A stretch of 64,000 nucleotides of DNA, from the NCBI RefSeq assembly GCF_014839805.1, contig NC_051129.1, forward strand, positions 13,520,920 to 13,584,919, read 5' to 3'. The stretch comes from Manduca sexta. Its lineage: Eukaryota > Arthropoda > Insecta > Lepidoptera > Sphingidae. Below, in pieces: positions 24,366-35,833 of this stretch. The notes under the pieces were generated by a model. It did not search any database, had not been told where the DNA came from, and saw nothing but the letters and a program-made list of their open reading frames with translations. Position 1 is the stretch's first letter. Every line of letters starts with the position of its first letter. The position numbers and the translations under genes are program-made.

Positions 24366-24631
24366 GCAGCCCTCTCGAGCACGCTGTACAAGATAGCGCG
24401 GCGGGAGGGCATCGAAGCAGCAGCGCCGTTTCCCAGCACCGCGCCCACGCACCGGCGCCGCGCGCCGACCTGCGCCAGGCGCTCGCCTGCATCGCACGCC
24501 GGCGCCGCCACCGTGCAAGCGCGCCGCCTCCGCATACGGCATACCCACCGGTCACACTACACTCACATACTCTATATAGCTCAACGCCGCCGACCTGCGC
24601 CAGGCGCTCGCCTGCATCCCGCGCCGGCGCC
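24366..24631 (+). CDS. Eip93F: E93/Eip93F exon(s), frame-broken and cut by the gap
   Basis: After acceptor TTCAG the sequence encodes the end of Pipsqueak repeat 2 (SSTLYKIARREGI, expected after KAYG) and then repeat 3 in pieces on different frames: ADLRQALACI, HAGAATVQ and KRAASAYGIPTG. At least three one-base frame changes are needed to read these in order, plus one at the exon start. A near-copy of the ADLRQALACI segment (24463-24508) recurs at 24588-24631, directly against the N gap. The domain pattern is intact, so I read this as poor consensus sequence at a contig end and not as a pseudogene. Later exons of E93 are missing. Confidence 0.65.
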
Positions 24632-25131
24632 NNNNNNNNNNNNNNNNNNNNNNNNNNNNNNNNNNNNNNNNNNNNNNNNNNNNNNNNNNNNNNNNNNNNN
24701 NNNNNNNNNNNNNNNNNNNNNNNNNNNNNNNNNNNNNNNNNNNNNNNNNNNNNNNNNNNNNNNNNNNNNNNNNNNNNNNNNNNNNNNNNNNNNNNNNNNN
24801 NNNNNNNNNNNNNNNNNNNNNNNNNNNNNNNNNNNNNNNNNNNNNNNNNNNNNNNNNNNNNNNNNNNNNNNNNNNNNNNNNNNNNNNNNNNNNNNNNNNN
24901 NNNNNNNNNNNNNNNNNNNNNNNNNNNNNNNNNNNNNNNNNNNNNNNNNNNNNNNNNNNNNNNNNNNNNNNNNNNNNNNNNNNNNNNNNNNNNNNNNNNN
25001 NNNNNNNNNNNNNNNNNNNNNNNNNNNNNNNNNNNNNNNNNNNNNNNNNNNNNNNNNNNNNNNNNNNNNNNNNNNNNNNNNNNNNNNNNNNNNNNNNNNN
25101 NNNNNNNNNNNNNNNNNNNNNNNNNNNNNNN
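24632..25131. other. assembly gap of 500 N
   Basis: Exactly 500 N, probably a placeholder of unknown true length. It interrupts E93. Confidence 0.99.
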
Positions 25132-25245
25132 AATACCAGCTGTGTACTATTTCTCCTCCAAAAGGACTTAGGTTACCAGACAAGCTTAATGCAGATTAGC
25201 AGACTTCACGTCACCTTAAAATTCTTGCCTGTGAAGGTTATGGTG
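25132..25245. repeat. dispersed repeat fragment
   Basis: Contig 2 opens with a stretch including GGTTACCAGACAAGCTTAAT and CAGATTAGCAGACTTCACGT, which resembles a widespread lepidopteran interspersed repeat. No open frame of note. Recognition is from memory of the family. Confidence 0.5.
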
Positions 25246-25599
25246 TCAGTTGAATAAATGTTTTTTGTTTTTAAACGGATTTACCAAGGTCCATATAAGG
25301 AGTGCAAACAATGGTTTAAAGAGCAAAAACATAATTGATTTAATATTTATTAATAGCATGATATGTTTTGTTCACGAGTCACTTTTGTATAATCAAATAA
25401 TCTATGTATACTTAGTAGTAGCTAATAGCTATGAATGATATGGCGCTTTGGTAATACCCCTATGGATAAAAGACTAAAAATTATGGAAATCCCGTCGGAC
25501 ATATCATAGCAAACATAACTATATTCAAGTGATACAATTATATATTGTTTATTTTTTAATACTTTTCATGTAAGTAATATATGATGTCACTAAGTTTTA
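25246..25599. other. AT-rich DNA, nothing recognised
   Basis: No exon or repeat boundary is visible. Confidence 0.4.
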
Positions 25600-25930
25600 A
25601 GTGCTTTTGCTGGCGGTAGGATGTATTTTATATCGGAGAGCGACCATCGTACACAGGGTGTTAAAACCCGCCATAGTGACCCATGTGAGTGTGTCGCGTT
25701 CCGGGATCATTCTGTATATTAATCCGGTTCCAACAGGACGGCATTATTGTGTCGACTGTCGAGGGGTAATTATCTCTCCTCAGTCGACATTCTTTTGGAC
25801 TCCACTTACCATCAGGTGCTCTGCCATGCCAAGGCAGACGGGCTTACGACCCATCTGATGGTAAGTGGCCACCGTCGACAATGGACATCGGCAATGCGAG
25901 GCGCACAGCCAAACTACTGCCAATCGCATA
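25600..25930. repeat. dispersed element with inverted repeat
   Basis: A GC-richer block with perfect 14-bp arms at 25802-25815 (CCACTTACCATCAG) and 25855-25868. The CCACTTACCATCAGGTG string is a familiar end of lepidopteran dispersed repeats. A second, shorter symmetry around GTCGAC lies at about 25752-25790. No coding capacity. Confidence 0.55.
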
Positions 25931-26125
25931 AAACTCTTTCTTACGATTTAATAGATGGTCTATCTTTTACGAGAGTTCAAGCACTGTTGTGTCCCAGTTT
26001 CGAATGACATTTGTTATTACAAATATGATAGATTAGGTATTGATAATCTAATTAATTACATAATATTGTGATACTTAGTATCTCACGTCTTAGGGTGACT
26101 AGCGGAGTTCAATGCTATCTAAAGC

Positions 26126-26168
26126 TTTGTAATTTAAACTGGATCCATCCAGAAGTTTAAATTACAAA
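26126..26168. repeat. inverted repeat, 15-bp arms
   Basis: Arms 26126-26140 (TTTGTAATTTAAACT) and 26154-26168 match exactly around a 13-base loop. Confidence 0.75.
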
Positions 26169-29100
26169 AGTTATTATCTCTGGATGGATAGTTTACGAAC
26201 AGTTTTTTTCTCCAATACGTGAGCCATGGTCATCTAGTATAAATACAAGTATTTTCAACCATGCCATCCCTAGTAATAGGGTTGCCACATCCTATAAATA
26301 TCGAACAAGCAGCTCACGTATCGGCAACGTGCCGTGCGCGGGCTGGGTTGTGTGCCCCTTCATTGGCTCCAATTGAGTTGGGCCTATTTGTACATTTACA
26401 AGATTGACGTTAAATGCCGTTTCTCTTTTCGAATTGTAATAACACGTATGGGATAAAAATAGGTTTTGTTTTCCAGAGGGAAATGGAATTTAATTTGTCG
26501 ACTACATTCTAAAGAAATCGGTTGGTCATTTGTTGACTGATTCTGGCCATCATCAAGGGAATTAACGTGTTTCATTGATTTTATATTTGGTTCCATATTA
26601 TACATAATATGCAATACGCAACCAAGAGACCTTTCTAGATGATAAGAAAATGAAGTCAGAACAGTTACTGTATTTGCAAATCGAAACGAGCTTCGTACAT
26701 CGCAAAGCACAAAGCGCCTGTAGGGTAATAATAATTCAGGATTGTTGTGTATATGATTTCGAACAAAAAAGTAAGTTATTTGAGATTGAGTACTTATGGG
26801 GGGATATTATTTGCATTATAATCTCAGTTATCATAGGTACGCAAAAAAATAGTAAGCTGTCACGTTACGTTGGTATTTTGTGAGATGGCACTTCAATAGA
26901 GCCTGGCTATTCATAGTATTATTTATTCAAAATGGGTTTATCGTAAATTTTATAACAATTAGATTTAATAAAATATTTTTTCTTTTTCTTTTTATTCTAT
27001 TTGTGTTTACAGTTTAGATCGGTTATTTAAGGTAAATGTTATCACAGTGATCATTTGTCACCTATTAATATTCCACGTGACTCAATATAATTTACTTTCG
27101 CAACAAATAATTCAACCAGAATAAACATCTAACAAGTTATTCCAACAAGAAAATGTTATTAGAAACTTACGTTCACCAAACTTCCCGAACCTTCAGGATA
27201 TTTCTTTAACAGAATAACGGATAGTAACAAATTACCTCCAATATCGTTCCCGGCTTAATGGTTGCCAACCAGAAATCGAGTTACGGCCGAAGTCTTTTAA
27301 ATTCGGCAGATGTCCACGGGAAAATGGAATTAGCGGGTACTTTTTACGCACCCTTTGATTCGGATCACGTAGGCGCTGTTAGGGCGTCGGGGCATGTCCT
27401 GTGTTTAATCTCCGAGGAATACGGGGTCATAACGCCATCTTCGCTGAGTTATGACGCAATAAAAGCACCGTATTTGAATATAGAGGAAGGCGGGATGGCT
27501 ATATCCCCCTTGATGTGACGCTTGAGGTTCTGTTGTATGGATTCTTTTATTTTTTTATTGTAAGATTATGAATGCCAACAGCCTATGAACAGCAGAAATA
27601 TTAAAGGAATTCTGCATTCTTTCTAATTCTTAATCGCTCCCCCATTACTGAGGATCATGACTCCTTCTGCGTTTCGAGATCTGTTTCTAGTTGATAGGAT
27701 TCGTCGCCTGAAGAAAAGCGGTGCTGATGGGCATCTCCGGCTGTTCGAAGATCTCGCCCGACTATCTCTTCGGGTTGCAAGCTCAGGGTCTTGGTCTCTT
27801 GAATTCTTCATTATCAATTGGAAATTTACTTCCAACTATCAGTTGCAGGAAAATTCTGACTTCCTAACAATTTTCTGTAAAAAATATATTAGTGGAATTG
27901 TCCCATCAGTGCTAAGTATAAAATTGGCTACAACATCGTTCTCCCACTTGTAAGAGTTCAAACAACGTACTAAACTTCCTTGTATAACATTTGAACTCGT
28001 ACTTCGCCAAACAACTTTTTGTTAAAGCTATTTGTGGCTATATTTAGTAAAGTAAAGATTTTCATTTAAAAGGGCACACAAAACATATTGCAAAAACTAA
28101 TGACGACCTTCCCTCTCTATTCAGTCAACAATGGGTAGTTATGTATGCTGTTGTTGATTGCGGACAATCTAATTTTATTTCCCAAAGTAATTAGTCTTTA
28201 TTGACCTGTTGTGCCTTTTTTTTGTTATACGAATGATTTTTTTCTTTAGTAATGAGTAGGTTTTTTATTAAACCTATAATGTTGATTATGAATGTTCGAT
28301 ATTCCATTAAAACATTGACATCAATAAATAATAATGCATGAAATCACGTTTTCTAATAAGATTCATAAGTATGCTCTTAAAGATTTTATTTTTACGTTGA
28401 TTTTTAAGGCCTCGCCGTCCATAAAATTATAATGCGACTCGAAAAGTCCGACAAAATCCAAAAGCGTAGTTACAAGTTACGTTGTATTACAAACTTGTCG
28501 CCTTCACAAAAACGTTTAGGATTAATTACTTTGAAATATTTCGCGAAACCGTGATTTGCAATTCTGCTAATAACGTAACGATATTACGTTTACTACAAAT
28601 AATTATTGCTAAAAATAGCACTCGACGTAATGTCACGCACGAATTGACGACCGCGCGTAAACCAGTTTTTCTTTATGTTTTAATTGAAAACACGACAGTT
28701 TTTTTTTCACGTCGGTTTAGCAGGTATGATAAACTTGCAATGGCGGTTACGGTTCGTGGCTTATTTTTTTATGTTTAGATCATATAATTTTTTTTATCAA
28801 TCACAATATTTTTTTTGTGGTTCATCTAAAAAAATATCATTCACAATATTTTTTGTATCTTTAAGTTACATTCTATTATGCGTATCGCGTAGGTATTTAC
28901 GGAACACAATTTTCCTTCAATGACGTCACACAATCGCAATTTGTGAACATCCCTCGTCTCAGACTAAAAGGTTGTTATTTTTATTGCCTTAAATTCGTAC
29001 CTATTTGTAGCTGCTTAATAGCTAATTTTTCATCTTTTAGTACAGTTTCATGGTGATCCCCTTTCTCCCCCTTATGTTTTATTGTATTAAACACTATTAG

Positions 29101-29682
29101 CAGAATGATAAATGTTGAATTTGTTCATTTCACCTCTATCTCCCCATCTAGAGTAGTGAAATTTCTAGTCATTATGTTTGGTAATAAACAATTTAGTCTA
29201 GACATAAGGCGCATATATCAAAGAACAGACGTTAGGGGATTCAAATTTAATAGTATTGTTTTGTCTGGATTTTTGCTTTATGTGCCGGAGTCAAGATTGC
29301 CTCTTGACATTGCTGAGCACGAGAGGATTTTGTCGAAAAGGTCTAAAAGCTGTTCCAATTACTGCTTTGTTGGTGTTAATAATATCTCTTTAGTATTATC
29401 ATACGACTATCGCATCGCATTTCACGTTTGTCGCGTGTAACCCTTTGAAGTAATGGAATTTGTTCTTTAGTTCGTGTTGGTTTTTACGCCTTTGTGGATC
29501 TCAGAATATCTAATTAAAATTTTTTTGGTACATAAACACTTAAAGATTTGTTTTCTGAATACATTTCAAAAATACATACTGTTATTTAGGATGTATAGTT
29601 GAAGTATCTTGTTGTTTATGAAAATGGGTGATGTGCATGATGGGTGACAGGCATCAGTCATTTTACAACAATGTTACCTAGT
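26169..29682. other. non-coding stretch of contig 2
   Basis: Open frames occur (for example 27258-27518 and 29105-29440, plus strand) but none has a recognisable domain, start context or splice partner. The stretch at about 27240-27530 is somewhat GC-richer than its surroundings. I see no gene I can defend. Confidence 0.4.
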
Positions 29683-29809
29683 TGTGCCCGATATGGCGAT
29701 AGGCTCGCCCCCTATCACATCATGGGACGTAACACACTTGGCGAAAAGTGAGTGCCTTGGCATACCCCATCGGGGATAAATGAGTGATGTTTTGTGTGTG
29801 TGTGTGTTA
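29683..29809 (+). mobile_element. SINE-like 3' part with GT tail
   Basis: The segment has GATATGGCGATAGGCTCGCC, then ATCACATCATGGGACGTAAC, then a CCCCATCGGGGATAAATG hairpin-like box and ends in a run of GT. The same order, on the opposite strand, is found at 30987-31222 and, more diverged, at 41266-41480. This copy lacks the tRNA-like head. Confidence 0.7.
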
Positions 29810-30374
29810 CTTAGTTCATTATTGCTTCTTCCTTATCACTCAACACGATAACATGCCGTATGATTTTCATAAAAATGTGATTTCATTGTTAATTCCTATT
29901 TTGGCGGTAGGCACTACCTATCAAATCATGGTATGGGTAAGGGTTTTCGGGTTCACAAATCACAAGGAGATAAAAAATAAATATTATACTCAACTTTCTG
30001 ATCTGATATAAGATACAAAATGTTCAACATTGTTAATTTCGTCATTCGCCAACATAACTATTTCAACGTGAATCGATCTTTGGACACATTTGCACCAAAT
30101 TGCGTAGACAATGTGATACGATGGACGTATCGACGGTGAACAAATCGAGTGCGATGGCGTTCGACTAATTCAGATGACAAATATTGGTCCAACGGACCGA
30201 TGGAATGTTGGCTGTTGTGTCCGAGGATAATGGTCGGCGCACACGACTAGTGCAAGCGATGAGATATCATTTATGAATATAGCATATCAACAACCTTACG
30301 TTATGTTAGTATTAATATTTTTTGTGCTTACGTGCTTCGTTTTTGCCGAGAGTGTAATCTATAATTGTAATTTA

Positions 30375-30432
30375 ATAGATATATTACTAACTTTGATTTT
30401 ATAGATATATTACTAACTTTGATTTTATAGAT
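30375..30432. repeat. 26-bp tandem duplication
   Basis: Two identical 26-bp units (30375-30400 and 30401-30426) and the start of a third. It is AT-rich and non-coding. Confidence 0.85.
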
Positions 30433-30986
30433 ACACTATCGTTTGCCGATCTGGTGTTAAATATGCATTTAGAAAAGCAAAGACGATCGTCGAAGAGATG
30501 CTATGTCTGTCGTTCAACGTCAAGTTAATGTAATTTGCCATCTCTACAAAAAACTTGATGATATACTCCTAGTTATATTGTTTTGATTATAATATTCAGC
30601 TCGCTTCAATCTAGTCTCGCTTCTGTGTCCGTCTGCGCTCAACCTTACATGAACCGCATGACCACCAATCATACGGACATGATAGGGTCCCTGTTCGAGA
30701 GATTTGTGTGTGTTCGTATGTCACGTTTCGTAAATACGACTTAATAAAGGGCGTTAGGCGGTGTGCGTTAAAATACTTGATTAGTTGAGAAATTGTATGA
30801 TGTAAATTTATTATGTTCCATAGAAAATGTACTAAACATTTTATTGTGGTAGGTTTCTTGTATGCGTTGGTTCGTCTGGTCAGGTTTATATTGAATGATA
30901 AACCCAATGCTTTTTAGTGAAATGTTCTGAATGGTGTTCTGGTATCACGTGCCCACTGGGGCGTAGATTCCAGACTCTGAGATGAT

Positions 30987-31222
30987 ACACACACACAACA
31001 TCACGCATTTTATCCCCGAAGGGGTATGCAGAGGCGCAACCATACCCACTTTTCGCCAAGTGTGTTCCGTCCCATGATGTGATAGGGGGCGAGCGTATCG
31101 CCCCCTATCACATCATGGGACGATACTAAGAAGTAATACCCAATATCGTCTGGGATTCGAACACGAGACCTCACAGTTGTGTCGTCGCGCTACGCAAGCG
31201 ATTAACTACACTGAAGCAGTGG
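30987..31222 (-). mobile_element. tRNA-derived SINE with internal perfect palindrome
   Basis: On the minus strand the right end has a tRNA-like head: an A-box-like part near 31195-31215 and a B-box-like GTTCGAATCCC (complement of 31153-31163). A GATATTGGGTATT linker follows, then the body shared with 29683-29809, a GGGGATAAAAT box, and a GT tail. These are the parts of a Pol III SINE. Unlike the other two copies, it carries a 24-bp perfect inverted repeat (31069-31092 and 31098-31121) with a five-base loop in the body. Confidence 0.75.
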
Positions 31223-31969
31223 ATATCAGAGATATCGATGTGTCTAAAGAAATTTTTTTTTTTGTTAGGACGCCTGATTGCGCTCCTTTATGCATCGGTC
31301 TAATTACGTCTATAATTAGTAATCTAAACTGTTTATAAGAACGTTGACAGATATCAATATGATACCTGGGACTGGTTTTATAGGCGTGTACAGCAATGTT
31401 TGTAAAGCCGTGAACCCAAAAAAATGCTTAAATTTCTGTTAAACTTCTATAAAAAAAAAAATGCAATACCATCAAAATTCGTTTATAGATCACATACAAG
31501 AAGTGAAAAAGTATTTGTTAATATTTGTTATAAATGCACATTGTAGGCGCGTCGGTACACGGCGGATGTTGTGTTTGCGTTATTAGCTCCAGGACCGATA
31601 TCGGCCGCTACCTGCGAGCTTACCTGCCATATCAGCCCGCTTTTGAATATTATTTTGTTTATCTTTGTCTCTTCCGAGAATTCGGCTGTGTAAAATGGTC
31701 GAAATGCCATTAAAAATGGAATTGTTGAATAGTTCGGGTATAGATGAAAATGTTTTTGCATCTCGACGTCAATTCCGTGCAATGACAATGGATACTGTGT
31801 TAATAAAGGATTTGTTTTTGTAATGTTATTTTTGCGTCGTGACTGCAATAACAATTGGTATGTGCACAGTTATTGATGGGTTTTACCGACACCAAACTGT
31901 GAGCCATTAGTAATTATATTGGTTACAATTTCCTTGAAAATATGTATGCAATAGTGTCTTTTTTTTGAG
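31223..31969. other. AT-rich DNA, nothing recognised
   Basis: A 108-codon minus-strand frame (31528-31854) has no domain I know. Confidence 0.4.
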
Positions 31970-32340
31970 GTCTGCCGTGGTATTACCGGGGGTACCTTGC
32001 TAGCGGTGTACAAGCGATCCCCCGGCTTAGCAACCACGGCAGTCCCTGTGAGGGTTTGGTGGGCCCTACCGTTATCGCCGAGGTTGCCAGCGGACCGTAC
32101 GCTGGCGATCCACGGCTCTCCGGTTACAGGGCCCGGGAGGAAGAAGGAAGGGGAGAGAGGGAAGGAAGAGAAAAGCTTTCTTAGGATGGTTGGAAGGGAG
32201 ATGGAGGGGAAAAGTTCGCGAACACTAGGCCTCAATGTGTATTTAGCAACCATGAGGTATACAGGTATACACACTGAACTGTGTGCCTAGCCCTAGGGTA
32301 GCGGCAAATGTGCCTCTATACATGGGCGTGCATTTGGTGC
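31970..32340. repeat. GC-rich block, probable dispersed element
   Basis: This block is sharply bounded from AT-rich flanks. It has a short symmetry (CTGCCGTGGT at 31972 and its complement ACCACGGCAG near 32033), a purine-rich GGAAGGGGAGAG stretch and a 97-codon plus frame with no domain. I read it as a mobile-element fragment of unknown class. No second copy is in the window. Confidence 0.4.
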
Positions 32341-35300
32341 ACAATAGTGATTGAAAACTGCCCAGTAAAAGCCATAGTATTAATAGTATTCAGACAAACT
32401 TGTGTATACAAGTGTATTAATAATATCTAGACAAAAACAGAAAATTGCAGCTACACATTCAGTAAATCCAGAAACACGTACGTTCATGGCACTAATACGA
32501 GTTTACGACGGCGTGTAATGAGTGGGCATCGCACGCGCGCGCGTCAAAACAAACATGCGACGCTATCCATCCACCGATTTGATAACTGCACTTACGTTGC
32601 ACACTAAAATTAACTGCCAGTACGCAAACATAAGTTTGCCGTCCATTATCACAGGACGCTCAACATCTGTGCGCACGTAGAGTCAATATTCGAAGACACG
32701 ACGGTAAATATAAATTTGTTGATCCGGGGTACATGCGGGTCGTAAAATCCACCCTCTGCCGGTACATTATTAAACGTATCGTTTGTTTTATTGTCGCATA
32801 TTAAATTCGACATGAAAATGCTTTATTGATACTTTTGATGAGCGTGACGTAGATGTTTGTTTTTCTCGTGTGTTTAGGTCTGGAAATGGATGTGATAATT
32901 TTGATGTTTGTATTGTTTTCGACATATAATTGTAGGTATACGATAATTTTTTACGTTGGAAAGCCGTAAGTGTGTCGTCACAATCTGCGATTAGCTAGTT
33001 ACAGAAAAACATACACGAATGTTATATTTTCTTATGTGTTACAGCGAAATGAGTCGCCATAGTAACAGATTACAGATAAACGAATACATATTTACTTGCC
33101 ATAATAAACTTTAATATTATAACTATAATTACGGGTAAATGTTATAATACATGTTGTTTTTTTATAGGTTACTGGAGTAAGTATTTTTGGTTATCACTTG
33201 AAATACTTTCTTATCTTAGTATCTTTAGCTACAGTATTAATGTTATTAACAGCTGCTAATTAATCTGAGGTCGTATATATACTTTAATACGATCTTCTTT
33301 ACGTGTGGTATGATACTGATATGATACCTGAAAAACGTTGGATATATCCAAATTATTATTTCCTATTGCACAATGTGAAGAACGTTATATTATATTAAAA
33401 TTAAAAATAAATACTAGCTGATATAAAAATTATTTTATCTGATCGTAATTCCACTAAATTGCTTGTTTCTTATTTGTTCTGTGGCATCATAAATATTATA
33501 AAAAAAGGAATTATTGTCTTGAATTTATAGTAAACATTAAGAACCTAAAAAGCTAGTGCTGCACGGACAGTGCATCTTTGCACTTTCGAATGATTGAAAA
33601 AGTCAAAAAAAAAAAACAAAAAAACTGCACTTAAAACGTCAAAATACGAAAAGGTCACACCAAAAGAAATGGCCAGTTTGTACACAAACTGCCCGTGTTC
33701 TAAAAATAAAAAAAAGTGGAGATTCGAATGTCAAAATATGAAAAAGCATGCACCAGTACAGCCGGACACGGTCTGGCGATCGCGAGACGGCGCGGCGTTA
33801 AAACAACTATGTTTAACTAATTGCGATGCGCCGTGACTCGTGATGCACGGATACGTTTTGATAATAAAAAAAAAAACAGCACCGCCGCAAAAACGCGTGT
33901 CAACTTCACGCTGCTGTGATCAACGTGAAATTATGACGTGTTATGCAATTCTGCGTGGATCTTCGCGTCATATGATTTTACGATTGGTCTGATTTATTGT
34001 GATGTGGCACATCACGTAAACAGCACGCCCAAAGCATAGAATAAAAATTAAAAAAAGACGGGATTTTTCTTATGAACTGCTATATGATTGAAATAAATCG
34101 TGTTTATAAGTAAAAGGTCAGGAGATGGTAAGTAATTATCAACGCTCTTGAAAACCTAATACCTGAAGAATCATGAGGGTACGCTGCCTTAATGAAAGCA
34201 ACGGAGTTATATCCGCTGAGCCCCCGGCAAATTTTCGCCGTACATAACACTGTAAAGACATTTTAAGAGCCCAACACATATTCAATTGTAAAAAATGTAT
34301 GCCTCAAGCGATCCGCACGAAATATTAGGCACCGGGTGCTCAACCGGGAGTCGATATCTTCTCGAATTTATTGTTCGCGCGCCGTATTCGCTGTCGTATT
34401 CAAGAGTTATTGGTTATTGTCAATAGAGACGTTATTGTTCGGCCGCGGGGGGAGGGCCTCTTTCGAAAGCTATCTCCTTTCGAGAGGTCGTAAATTTTAA
34501 ATGAATCGCGCTGTGATTGCGATCTTCGGAGCGAATTTCGGAATGCATAGAAAAAACGTGCCGAGTTTGTATTCGTGCAGCGGTGTTGGATGTTTTTGTG
34601 ACTTTAATTTATCGAGTTCTGTTCAGGAACGGAATTGATTATTTTATTTTAACTAATATTAGGCATGCCTTCTATGCGATTGAGGCTGTCCATTCTTCGC
34701 ATATAACAATTATATGTGTAATTACAGCCTGACCGAGAAAATAAAAAACTTGCTTTAAGGACTCCACTTTTGTTTTTGCGTTTTAAAGTGTTCCATATTT
34801 TACAGCAACACGGCGAAGGTTTTTATTTTTCTGGTCAGGTTGTACGATTAAAATTCTCCGGCTATTCTTTTGTAAAGGCACATGTATGCAGTTAAGTATA
34901 AAAAAATAATGTAACGGTATTCCATGTGTAATCGCTATAAAACTCAAGTGGATTTTATGATATGGTTTTTATGTTCCCGAGGGAGTGACAGCGTGCTATG
35001 TCGAACGATAATATTGAATTGCGTTGCCATGACGACCGTTTTAGTGGTTACCGGTCGGTTTTGCCGAAGATCTATCTCGCTATTATGTGATTTTAATGAT
35101 ATATTTTTAATAGGATAGCTTAAATGTGAAATAATTAAGTGAAGGATTGGAGGAAGCTGTTGTTTTGACTTAACAAGGAAATGTTTGTTTGTTAATTCTG
35201 ATTATTTTTGTTTTTTTCCGGGTTTGGCAATACACCCGTTGGTATGTACAGAAGCAAAAGTCGGTCAAATGTTAAAGATTTACTAGAAAATCGGATCCTT

Positions 35301-35689
35301 ACTCGTGCTATAACAGCACTGGGAATAAGAAACAGTACCGGCAAACTATAACTTACAATATAAAAGAATAGTAAAATGAGGAAACCGAAGAAAAAATGTG
35401 CTCTCTAAATAACGCATCCCACGTCCGTAATGCGTCACTCCAACACAGAATACTGGAAACACTAGCCCCACACACTAAATACACATAGTGTTGCATTCTA
35501 ACATGATTACAAAAGCTGTTGCCACTTTTGCCGACCTTACCGCCCGGGAATCCATTACGCACTAAAAACAAACGAATTGACGATTAGTTTATTAAATAAA
35601 AGTGTTTTAAAACACGTACTCGGCGGGTATTAGGCCGTGTGTTCACAGAATATTATTTGACGCGTTATGTCTGACGGTTATAATCATTT
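32341..35689. other. non-coding stretch of contig 2
   Basis: No supported exon. It includes a short CG-alternating run near 32531-32544 and CpG-richer patches near 33760-33840 and 34430-34480. These could be regulatory or old element pieces. Confidence 0.35.
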
Positions 35690-35699
35690 CTTATGTTTA

Positions 35700-35833
35700 C
35701 GGGAATGTTAGACGTTGAAATAAAACTATTTACGGATTTTATCGCGGTTCGCCCCGTGATCATGATGGCTGCATGCAGTCTTCGAAACATCGGGAGACAA
35801 TAATAGTATAAATAACCGTGATAAAATCCGTAA
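35700..35833. mobile_element. MITE-like foldback element, copy 1 (two-ended)
   Basis: Inverted arms 35731-35749 and 35813-35831 match at 18 of 19 positions (TACGGATTTTATCGCGGTT). The interior contains, on the minus strand, CCCGATGTTTCGAAGACTGC. One-ended copies of the same sequence are at 42243-42340 and 48722-48851. Confidence 0.75.

Noticed and set aside
24513..25199. Frames of about 200 codons across the first gap
   Set aside because: They are artefacts of reading through the 500 N.
27258..27518. 86-codon plus-strand frame in a GC-richer patch
   Set aside because: Looks somewhat protein-like but matches no family I know and has no neighbouring exons; could be an element fragment.
31153..31222. 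tRNA gene
   Set aside because: A- and B-box-like sequences are present but the cloverleaf is incomplete and the flanking body recurs elsewhere, so it is the head of a SINE.
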